Assembly: GCA_948099385.1 (NCBI GenBank)
Contig: CANUEZ040000207.1
Coordinates: 558,001-622,000 of the forward strand
Origin: Fasciola hepatica
Taxonomy: Eukaryota; Platyhelminthes; Trematoda; Plagiorchiida; Fasciolidae
Reading direction: 5' to 3'
Length of the DNA: 64,000 nt
Both the position numbers and the translations under genes were made by a program. Of this stretch, positions 1-9,867 are shown in pieces. Under the pieces are notes generated by a model that ran no database searches, was not told where the DNA came from, and saw nothing but the letters and a program-made list of their open reading frames with translations. The stretch's first letter is position 1; each line of letters opens with the position of its first letter.

Positions 1-970
1 AGCCAGGCAAAAATAACGTTTTGAAAAGCAGATCTATGACTGTGGCCCAGAAGCAGCTGTGGGGTGGCGGAATTTGATTTTGAAGCCTTTCCATGAGAAG
101 TAGACGAAAAGCACACGGACGAAATAAAACAGACGTAAATCAAGTCGAGTGTGACCTTAATCGATCACCACTAGTCATATCCGCCGATATTAATATGGAC
201 TAGGAATCAACATTAAGAAAATGCATGATCAAGCCTTATAAGTCAGTGCTGCTGTTTACGCAAGTCATTTCTACTCACAGAAACAGTTTGTTTAGAGAAA
301 CCAGTTAGGTGATTCAAACTATGCTGTTGGCTTGACCACTTTTATGGGGGAAATGTTATCTCTATGCGTTGCAGATTTGTCCTTGTTATTCCTGAAATTA
401 AGTGGGTAGAACAAAAGCACGCATGGGCGAATGATGATATATTCAGCACTAGTATAAGTTAGGTGCAAATACAAGCATGTGGATGAAAAGGCATACAAGT
501 GGGTAAAACCTTTAGTTGGAGTTATGTGCAACTGAAAAGCGCAAACCAAGTTTGCAATCGGGTTGAGCCACAAAAGGCCGTTTGGCACGTGGTCCGATCT
601 GACTGCTCAGTACAGTCCGGTAATAATAGTAGTAGTAGTAGTTATATAAGTATTTGTCCAGAAGTTTGCAAATAGCTTGTCCTCAGCAGTAAGCACGCAA
701 TAAAGGTCAATGCAATAGGGATATACATTTATCCTCCCACCCCAATCAACTGCTGATGGCTAGGAAGCAAAGGTAGCATTATCCCGTATGTTTGATTTCA
801 AGACCAACGGTAGGACTACACTAAATTCCACACACCTGACACAGAGATAGGGAGATTTTGGACACCCTGCGAAACAGTACAGGCAAAGCCGTTTGAAGTT
901 TACCGTCAAGCTAATGACCCACCTTGAGAATATTAGCACGTTCCCCTGAGGACAGTATCTTGAAGTATGA
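1..970 (+). repeat. Left-flank duplicated segment, direct copy of 53,991-55,620
   Basis: This stretch aligns by eye, in the same orientation, to 53,991-54,865 and then to about 55,536-55,618. Shared landmarks are the start agccaggc, the phrase tggcggaatttgattttgaagc's core (tggcggaatttgattttgaa), an (AGT)n run near 625-645 and the shared gacaccctgcgaaac. It lies outside the left arm of the large inverted duplication. I see no convincing gene; the minus-strand ORF at 319-588 is only partly kept in the other copy and starts without context. What the segment originally was is unknown. Confidence 0.8.
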
Positions 971-1004
971 AAGACACAGAGATACAGGTGGCTCTACGAA
1001 TTTC

Positions 1005-1240
1005 CGTGAAATAGTTGTGGGTTGTTCACCGAAAGGCTTACGTTTGACGTAGGCCCCTACAGAGAGCCCATGCATCATTGTAGTCCACCGCTTTTTCAGA
1101 AACTTGGTAATACTTTTCAAAGCCAGAGACGGAATGGTGCTAATATCGTGTAGTGTATATATTCAACAAATCATTGAGGGCCAGCTCAAATGTTCGACTC
1201 ACAATCGTTCACCACGAGTTGAAATCTCGGTCAGAGCTCA
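1005..1240 (+). repeat. Decayed tRNA-derived SINE (leader plus tRNA-like part)
   Basis: The stretch matches the SINE at 57,130-57,390. Both share a leader with taggcccctacagaga, then gacggaa(t/c)ggtgct, then the (a)acaaa(t/c)c(a/g)ttgag phrase, then gttcgactcacaatcgttca before a B-box-like gttgaaatct. The A-box part is partly lost and the ribozyme part seen in the 57 kb copies is missing. The outer boundary of the left arm falls inside it, near 1,096. Insertion of the arm breakpoint in this element is an inference. Confidence 0.65.
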
Positions 1241-1845
1241 TTGAACCTTACCACCTAGGTCTCTCTGTACTGTATGTTTGTCCTCTTGAACTATGGCGCA
1301 TTAGGAGAAAGCTGTCTTTAGTGCTTGAACATTTTTTCACGCGTTTGAACATGGAATCCCTCCGTTGTCCTGATGAAACACTATGTGAAATTCTCACGGC
1401 AATACTTCTTTCTATGCAGAATAGCCTCCTCGTGGAATGGCTTACCACAGGGGATGGCCCACTGATATTTCTTCAGTGTGTTTGTTGGCATCATGGTCCC
1501 ACTGTAAGTATTTAGTACGTTTTTAATCCAGCCTAATCCGGCGACTCATATAGAAAGACAGTTATTCATTTAGTATTTCTGAATGAGTCCGGGTGCCTCC
1601 CATTGTTGTCCAGTGATCACTCTTCTAGCTCATGGAAAGCATAAACAAAGAGATGCACTTATGATCCAGGGATACATGGGCTCAGACCTCAGACCGGTCT
1701 ACTTCTTCCGAACATCACGACTTATTCTAGACAGATCCATTCCATTTTGACTTCAAGTGAACACCCCAATAGAACCATTGCCCAAACACAGGAGATCAAC
1801 TTGGTGGTTAATTGGACATCGTACTATGGCAACTATCTTACTCAC

Positions 1846-2025
1846 CAAATCTGGCATTGTCTAGGCCTGTGGTTGTCCTTCTAATTGGCCGTTCAAAACC
1901 TTCTTCCTAAACTTGTTATGCAAATCCACCATTAGTTGGTTCCTTTCTTCTTGTGTGACACCTAATGCAAGCAAGGTGGTGAAAAGATGAAGTAATCCAA
2001 ATAGCGAAACTTCCATTGTTTGCAT
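1846..2025 (-). pseudogene. CAP-superfamily (venom-allergen-like) first exon, broken by a stop
   Basis: Read on the minus strand from an ATG at 2,025, this is a 60-codon exon ending in a consensus donor (TTG then gtgagt) in phase 0. The first ~24 codons form a signal peptide with a Leu-rich core. The mature start carries the CAP N-terminal helix motif DLHNKFRKKV, then NGQLEGQPQA and TMPDL, the usual spacing before the next CAP exon. Codon 55 is TAG where the sister copies have a Lys codon, so this copy cannot make the protein. No second CAP exon is visible between it and the arm end. CAP proteins are secreted alpha-beta-alpha sandwich proteins, often abundant in helminth secretions. Confidence 0.8.
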
Positions 2026-2099
2026 GAAGCACTGCGCTGTTAAGCGATTGTGTACACACTTTGCAGTGAGTCTGATGCAGACGAGTGGTAATATACTAA

Positions 2100-2260
2100 T
2101 TTCAAAACGGGTATCACCCCTGCCCCGTAATCATCAACCCTACTCCAATCATTCAGCGTCTAACATGAGCTAGTTTGGACTGTTGGGCATCAGTTGGAGA
2201 TGAAGAGTTCTGAATCTGAGCAACACAATGGAAAACGTTTCTTAGTATAGTCATAATAAG
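2100..2260 (-). promoter_or_regulatory. Conserved block upstream of the CAP exon (left copy)
   Basis: This non-coding block just upstream of the CAP start aligns with the reverse complement of about 49,560-49,680 and with 26,330-26,450. Shared phrases include atcacccctgcc, the run gtaatcatcaaccctactcc (its right-arm version differs slightly) and aatctgagcaacac. It lies upstream of the CAP exon in all three copies, so it may hold the promoter or 5' UTR. No TATA box is obvious. The regulatory role is an inference from position and conservation. Confidence 0.45.
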
Positions 2261-3299
2261 TCAACCACTTACTTGTGCAATCATCCATAAAAAGGCAAGC
2301 ATTTGGTCAAATTGCAGCCAGAATGCGCTTACAGTGCACTGCATGAGCTCTGCGTTTTTTGATGGAGAAAAAACTCGCTTGATACAATTGCTTGTCTTGA
2401 GAAAATATATCCGGTTCATCACAAGTTACACACACTGCTAACTGACAATCTCTGTGTCACATGCATATGCGTTTCAGACAAAATCGAAACAAACAACAAT
2501 TGGATTTTGACTTTCATTGATACCTTCAATAGCTAGTGGAAATTTATTGGGGGAGTCCCCTTTCATTTAGTGGTTTGAGGCTACCTGCGGTTTGACACAA
2601 GTTCAAGTGCAATTTGTTCTGGTACCTTGAGACAGAGGTTTTCACTGAGGAATCTCACAACCTTTGAGAAAGGTTGCACTGAGGATTCCACCAATGTGAT
2701 GGTGTCAGTACCTCAGAGGTCGGATGACAAAGCGCTTCTAAGTAAAGACACATGCACAGAGAACAACTCAATCAAAAGGCTTATAAGAAGCCTTTCTGAG
2801 TAAGAGAAAGTTAATACAAATCAATTGCTCTCCGAAGTCTACACAAGATCTTAGCAGATCTTAGTCTCACAAGACCAAGAAGCATAGGGAGCCAGTAGAT
2901 ATTCTCCGTTCTTCTAATCTCGATCCTACTGATCATCATATAGGTGAATACAAAGTAGCTAACTAGACGTTGTCTGGGTTATGAGTGTACGCAGTTCAAC
3001 CACGGGATCATTCAAACAAATCTCCCTTTAATTTAGCATATTTTCGCTAATGTGTTGCTTCATTGTCTTATTCGCCTTGGCTTGCTTGCCAAGTTGCAGA
3101 ATATTTATAAATTACGATACTGAACAATCCCTCATCCGGTGAGAATGGTTGTGAATGGGTATTATCAAATGGTTCACTCGCGGAACAGTTTCCATTTTGC
3201 TCTCTCTCTTTGCGATCGGTTTGTTATTTCAGCTGCACGAAGCGTGGTCAATTCCAATTGCAATAAAATTTTGACGGAATAAGTACACATTCTGTTATC

Positions 3300-3415
3300 A
3301 CACATTTTGCTCGATTCGTGACTTCAAAATAACAGCCCGAAAGCGAAATAGAATATCAAAGTGGAAATTTAGAAGATACTTTATTCTTTTTTGTATTGAC
3401 TTCCTGATGGTCACC
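3300..3415 (-). other. Unit X, left copy (third copy of a conserved unknown segment)
   Basis: The minus strand here matches 47,370-47,480 and, more weakly, 27,185-27,300. The common part reads atcaggaagt...acaaaaaagaataaagta (left and right arms), with aaccacaaat(c/g)... or its left variant aagtcacgaat further on. The left reading frame is broken, while the other two copies keep short open frames. The function is unknown. It lies about 1.3 kb upstream of the CAP exon on the same strand. Confidence 0.5.
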
Positions 3416-3529
3416 GTCATTCTGCCCGTTACCACCACTCACTGGTTCTGATTTCACTTGAGCGAGTGTAATGGAATTTTCCTGTCCTATCCAGGACTGC
3501 ACAGGTGAGTACTTCACTTGACTTAACTT

Positions 3530-3899
3530 GAAGTTACTGGACTATGCTGAGAAATACATGAAGCATAAGCGTTGTCTTCTACAAAGGTAGGTTTAGATCT
3601 GTACAAAAAGGCATAATTGACCATCATAATTAGTTTGTTACATTGAGTTGGAGGATTTGCCATATGAGTGGAGCAGAAATGCACCAAAGTCAGAAAGTAT
3701 TCCGTGAACAACAAAATGGTACATGGTAGGCTTGAGAAAAATATGTGGAGGCTATTTTGTCTCCAGGTTTTCTTTCGTAGACTCCTTCAAGATAGAACTT
3801 TGTAGTATCCCAGTATAATAGCACGGTAAAGGTAAGCGACTCGGTATACCCAGAGTAACATCCAGAAATAAAGCGGACGTAATCAAAATAGAACAACAC
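3530..3899 (-). pseudogene. Conserved unknown ORF, broken left-arm copy
   Basis: Minus-strand reading frames encode pieces matching the intact right-arm ORF at 46,914-47,207: SGCYSGY, then YWDTTKFYLEGV, then AYHVPF, and in another frame SDFGAF and the DLNLPL end. At least one frameshift lies between the AYHVPF and SDFGAF pieces. The conserved part has Tyr, Phe and Trp but no motif I recognise. Downstream (lower coordinates) is a cacttgacttaacttgaag run resembling the pentamer tail of LINE-A. Confidence 0.45.
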
Positions 3900-4124
3900 T
3901 GCTAGTTTGCACTCCAGCGGTCTGGTCCACTTGCGGTAGTCGTTATTCAGTCCAAGGATGCAACCAGGTGTTTTGCATGTCTTCCTTTGGCTTATTGCAT
4001 TCGCTCCCTCTCACGTGGTCGCGTTCATTGTCACTCCGCAATTGGCCATAAATGAGTTATGCGTAGTGTGCTGTTTAATCAGTAATTAGTGAGCACAATT
4101 CACCATACTTCGTGAATCGACGAC

Positions 4125-4200
4125 ATTTCCATCCGGGACTCGAACCCGGTGCGTAGTATTTGGAGTCGTAAGTGGTGATACGAGGTCATCCAGGCTGAAT
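4125..4200 (-). repeat. tRNA-like SINE head, left copy
   Basis: On the minus strand there is an A-box-like tggatgacctcgtatcacc, then a B-box-like gggttcgagtcccggatgg about 35 bases on, the layout of a tRNA-derived SINE head. The right-arm partner at 46,590-46,680 keeps ccggatgacctcgcattacc and gagttcgaatc. No full cloverleaf with an acceptor stem is evident, so this is not called as a tRNA gene. Confidence 0.55.
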
Positions 4201-4250
4201 TCAGGACACTTTGAGCACAGTAAAATCTTACTTACTCCAGGCCACAGTTT

Positions 4251-4715
4251 TCAACCGTAGCCCTGGACACGGAAATTTATCGGTTTTCGTGCAATTCGCG
4301 TACGCTCACCCAAGTGTTGAAAAGACTGTCCGAACGATGTCTGGAAGTAAAATTGGCATGTTGGAAATAATAGAAACCTGCTATTGGGGTTTCGTATTAA
4401 AAAACGGTCATTGTGTTGCGGAAATTTACAGCAGTTCCTTTTCATTTCTAGCACGTGTGTGATAAATTTCAGATAGAGATGATAATAAAAAGCCAGTCGC
4501 AACATTCCACAATCAAATTGTGACCAGTTTTGGGCAAGCGAATGATCTTTTTCGCTTTTTTGTGAATTTTTGAAATTATTCTCGAGAGGGTTATGGGAGA
4601 ATGAATGATGCCTCTTCGACCGAAATGCGGTCCCATACACGAAAGTAAATTTGTAATAACTGCTCACACCTCTAGCAGTACAGATGTAAGTAGGAAGCCC
4701 CAACTGGGTCGACAA
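4251..4715 (-). other. Unrecognised 154-codon open frame, partly kept in the other arm
   Basis: The frame is open for 154 codons on the minus strand. The right-arm partner (about 46,100-46,560, plus) has the same order of pieces, such as LAQN(W/G)SQFD followed by YYHL and LEFIT/LKFIT, but is broken by stops. No domain, signal peptide or clear splice border was recognised. Because surrounding non-coding DNA is conserved to a similar degree, the open frame may be chance or an old exon. I do not assign a function. Confidence 0.25.
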
Positions 4716-5119
4716 CGACAGAGAGCTGGGGAACAGCAGTGTTGACCGGTAGTGCAGGATTTCCAGTCTCTCAATACAAGCATCAACACTAGATCATTCG
4801 AAGAGAGTGCCTCAGGGCTGATGCTATAGAATGTCTAGGTGTGAAGTTTCTGTTCTTGTTAATCTTCGAGTCCTTCCAAGTCTTGAGAAAATCAGTCCTG
4901 TAAATATTTATGCATCTGGGAAAAAATTGATTTGAGAATACCATCCGTGTAAGGAAGATAACAGGCAAGATGCAATAATAAACATGAAATTGTGGCAAAA
5001 TGTCTAGGCAATCAGAAAAACTCAAATAGTTTTTCTTGCGGATTGAAAAATACGACCCAGGTACAGATTTCACGGTTTGTAATGCAACTGATTGGTCTTT
5101 CTCTTAGGGATCGAAACCA

Positions 5120-5370
5120 TCATCGGAATCACTATCACCATTATCATTTAGATCATTGTCATCCAGATCATCGTCATCATCACCATCATCACCGTCATTA
5201 TCATCATCAGCCTCATCATCAAGTTGTCAAGCCCATCCTCATCCGAATTAATATTATTATTTTCATCATCCAGATCGCCATCATCATTATCACCATTGAA
5301 ATCATCATCATGGTAATCAACGAAATCATCAAAGTCATTATCACTAACACTAACAACGAGCAAAAAGTTC
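5120..5370 (-). repeat. CAT/ATC-rich block, degraded Asp-rich frame (left copy)
   Basis: The plus strand is dominated by cat/atc triplets; read on the minus strand this gives Asp/Asn/Glu-rich peptide. It begins like the right-arm frame (CRN(F/T)LLVVSVSD) and ends in DSDSDDGFDP before a stop, as the right copy ends in DSDYDFDP. A frameshift in the middle turns the Asp run into Met/Ile. It can be read as a degraded coding tract or simply as a triplet microsatellite. Confidence 0.55.
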
Positions 5371-5617
5371 CGACATTTAAAATTATCTGACAATGGCAGT
5401 GTGATTACTAGAGCAGACAGAGAGAATTCGTCTACTTTGAAATGAATCAGATTTCTATTGGCAACCTCACTCGCTAGTTTTCTCTCGTGAGGTGGTCGTC
5501 TCAGAGAAACCATAACTGTGATTTGCAGATAGTCCTGTACAAGTTAGTCAAAGATAACCTTGAGAATGATGATGCTGTCGTCGTGCTTGGCATTTTTGAT
5601 ATAATTACCATCTTCAG

Positions 5618-5678
5618 TTGGGTGGACAAAGTTTCTTTGAAGCATATGCCCGATTTCGTGGTTGCTGACGTTCATCCG
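5618..5678 (+). other. 61-bp exon-like segment with conserved splice borders (left)
   Basis: It is preceded by ttaccatcttcag and followed by gtatgc. The right-arm copy (44,820-44,879, minus strand) keeps the same acceptor and a better donor, gtaagc. Coding in one frame gives SLKHMPDFVVADVH in both arms. The two copies differ by one base in length, so at least one would be out of frame. It could be a micro-exon or a chance match; the gene it would belong to is not visible. Confidence 0.35.
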
Positions 5679-6542
5679 GTATGCATATCCGGTACTCCTA
5701 TCTATTCATTTATGTATAGTACTTTTATCACGAATGAGTACTCTTTTATCTCACTCCATGTCGACTCACACCGGAGCGATCAAGGAAAATTCAGATATAA
5801 ATTCAAGCACCTAATGCAAATGCGATAACTTACTTCTGGATATCACTTCAAACTGCAAAATTCTAACCGACATTTTGCTATTTTGTTGTTTACTGATCTT
5901 CGTTTGTGTCGTGACCAGATGTGCTACTGTTTACTCAGTGCTAAACTTATACAGCTACGTCCAAATAAAATTTCTGAAACACATATATCGGCCATAAAGC
6001 CCTGAAATTTTGCATGGTCTTAGCCTATGGTCGTCCGGTCAGCTGACAGTTCGATAATTTGCTCCGAATTCGTTGAACCACTTCAAAATGAGACCGTTTT
6101 TTCACCGTTCTCTGAGGGTGTCGCGGAATTCGATTCACGTTTGACGAGAACAAAGTGAAAATCTCAGTTGACTAAGTTTTCTCCTCTCTTCTAGGAATTC
6201 CAGGTGCTTGTGAAATTTCTTTGCAAACCATTTGCACGTACATTTTAATAATCCTCCGGTCGTGAGGAAAATGAGAAAAATTGGGGGTTTAATTGAATCG
6301 AGATGCTTTCAATTAGACATAGCTATGAATCTATCCACAGATTGCACGCACACGAGATGACTTCATTTTGTATGTGCACTAGTGAAAGGTGATGGGTTTG
6401 GTGCAGTTATCCAAGCCGGTTGGAGGTGGGGGTGTGTGACAGACCTCCGTACCTGATCTTGCAGTACTACTTACATCACAATCTGATAACGGTGTCGTCG
6501 ACAAGTGCATACTTCTCACAAAAAATTAGAAACTCAGGCTAT

Positions 6543-6728
6543 TTAGCAGTCATGTTTAATCCTGTTCGAGATTCTGAGGAACGCGAGCGCGTCTTGTAGC
6601 GCCTTTATTTTGTTTTTCATATAAAATAATTCTGTGGCACGAATTGGATTGAATGAAGTCCTTCGCTCTTCATAGGCTATTTGTGTTGCATTGTGCTTCT
6701 CGATTCTGAAAAATACTTTACTGGACAA
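6543..6728 (-). other. Unknown conserved ORF with exon-like border (left copy)
   Basis: On the minus strand an acceptor-like agtatttttcag precedes a frame with IEKHNATQIAYEERRTS, then a charged, possibly helical stretch (MKNKIKALQDALAFLRISNR) up to a stop codon. The right arm (about 43,765-43,935, plus) starts identically (FRIEKHNATQITYEERRTS) and then breaks into stops. This looks like the last exon of a gene intact only in the left arm. The family is not recognised. Confidence 0.35.
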
Positions 6729-6854
6729 TCAGCGGTAGACTGTTATAAGATCAAACAAACAACTCACAACCCACACAACTCTCAAACAAATAAACCTACT
6801 GACAAAACAATCAGGTAACTGCTGTTGTCATTCTCAGTAGCATATTAAGAAAAG

Positions 6855-7289
6855 TCACCCTCCCGAGGGTGGTTCCACTTTCGGTGGACAAATCTTATAT
6901 AGTGGCCCGATTGCCCACAAATTGAAGTATACAATCGTTGGCAGTTCACCTTTATCATTCACTGTTATTATTCCCTTCAGGTATACACCAACACCCTGAT
7001 CAGCGATCAAATTCTTGGGGCAAGAATGAGTAAGCAAATGGTAAGAATCAATGAGGCGGACACTTTACCAATGGGATACAACATTTGAAACTTCGATATT
7101 TTTTTCCAAATATGCCTTTACTCGTCCTAGTGGATGGGTTTTCAGCACAATGCTCATTGGTTCATTTCCCTTTCGATAAATTTGTTTTATATTCGGACAA
7201 TTGTAAGGAATAAAATAAGAACTTATTTTGAGCAGCTTTGACAAATAAAGATAGCAAAATGAGTAGGAACAAAGTGTTTCTGAATTCAC
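6855..7289 (-). other. Unknown conserved ORF pair (left copy)
   Basis: Two minus-strand frames lie end to end. The upstream one (7,289-7,065) ends VSNVVSHW with a donor-like gtaaag directly after. The second (7,037-6,855) contains LIADQGVGVYLKGI, YFNLWAIGPLYK and CPPKVEPPSGG. The second is clearly kept in the right arm at 43,349-43,549, with many silent or conservative changes. That suggests past selection, but I cannot name the protein. The Pro/Gly-rich end could be a linker. Confidence 0.35.
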
Positions 7290-7390
7290 CAGACATCAGT
7301 AAGAGGTGCTGCTGTATGTTAGGAGACGGAGAAGTAAAGATAAATGATGGGAGTCTGGTGGGTGTAGAAAATGTATTTATACCTGCCTGA

Positions 7391-7408
7391 TGGGGGCAAA
7401 TGCCCCCA
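7391..7408. repeat. Perfect short palindrome (tgggggca aa tgccccca)
   Basis: Eight bases pair exactly around a two-base centre in otherwise AT-rich DNA. It lies near one edge of the left-arm-only segment. It could be an element end or a transcript hairpin; no partner copy was found at the other edge. Confidence 0.6.
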
Positions 7409-7619
7409 GGTTATTACATATGCACAGGATAATTCGAGTCCGATGAGTGTTTCGGGCAAACTTTTCGCATGCAAAACATTATTTTTCTGTAATAAAATTG
7501 GTCACACCAAAACGATAGACACTACGCTATCGTGATGTAACTTTGATGGCTCTGTGCACAGTGATAAACTCGATCTTTCGAAGCCCCCTCAAAGATCACA
7601 GGTGGAAAATACGAAATTT

Positions 7620-8015
7620 TTAGTAAGGTGTTGTAGAACATGTAAGGATCTGAAGTAAAGGATAATAAAAGACAATCATCACATCTTTTTGAACGAATTG
7701 TGAGTGTGTTTGGATCAGATGAACTGACCGAACCTTGGGTATAGTTTTGTTGTCAATATGGTAAGCACAGCTACTCTCAGTTGAAGATAGACTTCTACTT
7801 ATGTCGATGGAGAACAGTCGGTGAACAGTTTGGTACTTTGTGAAGTGGACGTGACGACGTGGACCAATTGATAATACAAGATTAGGAGTCACTCCGTTTA
7901 GAAAATTGGAAGTTATTTTCAGATTTGATCTTAGCCGAAATATCATTGGAGTGCTATTCCAAATTGCCTCACTAAATCTGGTGAGGAGACATTTTTGCCT
8001 TCGAATCAGTCCCAT
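7620..8015 (-). other. Unrecognised 131-codon open frame
   Basis: A minus-strand open frame with a mixed, protein-like composition, starting MGLIRRQKC and ending CSTTPY. No domain, signal peptide or membrane segment is convincing. It lies downstream of, and on the same strand as, the candidate secreted exon at 8,223-8,363, so it could be a later exon of that gene, but no good acceptor was identified. Coding status is uncertain. Confidence 0.2.
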
Positions 8016-8222
8016 TTATTGATACAAACGTATGTACTGATCATAACTAAAACCGTACATAAAAGCTTGTAGGTCTACTGATAGACCTAAACGGCGCTTC
8101 TGGGTGGTTTGTGTGTTGGTACGAAGAGTTTGGTTGATTCGGCTCTGGAGGGTTCACACAAATGTTAACCGCTGATTGGTTTATTGATCGCTTGACCACC
8201 GATCACGTGCTGTCTGCTTCAC

Positions 8223-8363
8223 CTGACTGAGCTGTCCATTTGCAATTTGCTGGACCGTTTCTTCGTACGTATTCAACTGAGAGGTCGTCAGAAGCCTTGA
8301 GTAAGTAGCAAATAAAAAACCCAGAAAAATGGCAAAAATTGGCACCTGAAAGTACTCCTGCAT
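8223..8363 (-). CDS. Candidate first exon of a secreted protein
   Basis: A true ATG opens a 47-codon exon on the minus strand that ends in a consensus donor (CAG then gtgaag) in phase 0. Residues 6-20 form a hydrophobic core typical of a signal peptide (VPIFAIFLGFLFATYS). The mature part ends YEETVQQIANGQLSQ. That tail resembles the VLNGQLEGQ part of the CAP first exons nearby, so a divergent CAP gene is possible but unproven. No following exon was identified. The exon lies in the segment present only in the left arm. Confidence 0.35.
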
Positions 8364-8589
8364 TGGAGAGACTCAGATATGCCATCCAGTGTTGTGCATC
8401 GTGTGTTTTATTAGTGAGATAGTCTCTAGGCAATGACAACATACTTGAATGTATGCTTGGGTTTTGTAACTTTGACCTACCAACAAAATTGAAAGCAATT
8501 CTGTTATAAAGAAAAAGTAAAGGAAAATGCTTTCTAGTACAATCGAAGGAGAGTGACATGGAGTTGACTGAATGTGATAAGACGTCTAC

Positions 8590-9760
8590 TCTACAGCTTT
8601 TGTTTCGGTATGTAAATCGATAATCATCCTCAATAGCGATGCACTATTTACCACGTTTACGAAATTTATCGAAAACACCTTCAGAAAAACAACAAAGAAT
8701 GTAATTAGGCCTGCCCATTTCCTTTCGGGGTGTTTAGGGGATACAAGCTGATCCCCAGTGGTCGGCGATAGTGCTTCCTTCGATGCATTCGTGAAAAAGC
8801 ACCGCAAGAGGTTCGGGAAAGTGGAGGATACACTCCTTAAAGACGGTTGGTTAAAATTCGTCCTTTCAGCTCGGTTGGCAATTAGCTTGGGCTGACAAAA
8901 AAGCATCCATATTTAGGCTAAGTTCAAAATTGAATTCCCATAACACCATGTTGAGTGTTCGTAGTGTACAAAATATCAAAATAAGCGCCGTAATCGTCTT
9001 TTAGGTTACTTGCTACAAGAATCCCATGCCACAGAGCTTCTTCATCATGTTCCAAATTTGACGATGGCTGGAGTCTAAAAATATAATTCATACATACTGT
9101 CTGTCCATTTTTGATTTAAGAATGGATTATGTATTCATTTGCTTCACTGATGTATGATTTCCAGTGACATCAGCAAGTTCTTTCTATCTTCTCGATGTTT
9201 TTACTTAGGGTAAAGACAACTTGGTGGGTCGGATATAAGTTGACTCTAGTGGGCAACAAATATCGTAACAACATTTCAAGTAACTTGATAGACGATCGTA
9301 ATAGACTGAAAGAGATGGCTTGTAGAACTGACAAAAATCAGTTTCTCAAATCTTTCTCGTGGCAATGTCAGGTTTTTTACGTCGAACTGCCTACGGAGAA
9401 TCGTGCGGTCAGAAGAACGGGTATGTACAACATGGCGTGACTTGGAAAAAATATTGAGGTGACCTTTGGGGGTAAAGTGATCAGAGCCAGATAAGGGGGC
9501 TCTTATTTAGATGGAGGTTATATCAACATCGTTGACATAGATGAGATCAAGCTGTACATTGTCTCTTAGAGGAGCTCAAAATATTCTCTAGCGCGAGGCA
9601 CTTTACAGGTCTAAAGTCAACTTGGTCAGAATCTCCGGTGACCAAGACGGGGTGGGTGGGGGTGGGGCCTTTGAATATGACCGCACTATTCCATCTCGAT
9701 CGGAATACACATCATATAGCTGTACACACATCTTCAGCTTTACTGTTTTTCTCGCCATAG
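8590..9760 (-). mobile_element. LINE-B (CR1-like) fragment, left copy
   Basis: On the minus strand it aligns to the plus-strand element at 41,850-42,960. The right copy shows the endonuclease end (VVTGDFDQV, then LDFIYVNDFDITSI, then GSDP) and the start of the reverse transcriptase (AAGPDEFQPTFLKNC). Here the same parts are present but broken by stops; the RT piece is recognisable as RCFFTNASKEA followed by PERKWAG. The element is truncated before the catalytic RT motifs. It stands head to head with LINE-A. Confidence 0.65.
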
Positions 9761-9867
9761 TTACCATAGTAGTTGTTGTGCCGATAAAGTAATGCCTAAT
9801 CCGAGAAAAAAAACGTGCTGTTATTTAATGAAAAAAATAAGTAGCGGGGACCACTCAGCTTAACTGA

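Larger units (their letters stand above)
7300..8640. other. Left-arm-only 1.3 kb segment
   Basis: The two arms align on either side (left 7,289 with right ~43,220; left ~8,640 with right ~42,950), but this stretch has no match in the right arm, where about 0.25 kb of unrelated sequence stands instead. It contains a perfect hairpin at 7,391-7,408, an unrecognised 131-codon frame (7,620-8,015, minus) and a candidate secreted-protein first exon. Insertion here or deletion there cannot be told apart by eye. Confidence 0.5.

Noticed and set aside
1153..1515. 120-codon ORF as a conserved gene
   Set aside because: It starts inside the SINE leader with a GTG, and its similarity to 50,386-50,706 is explained by the arm duplication.
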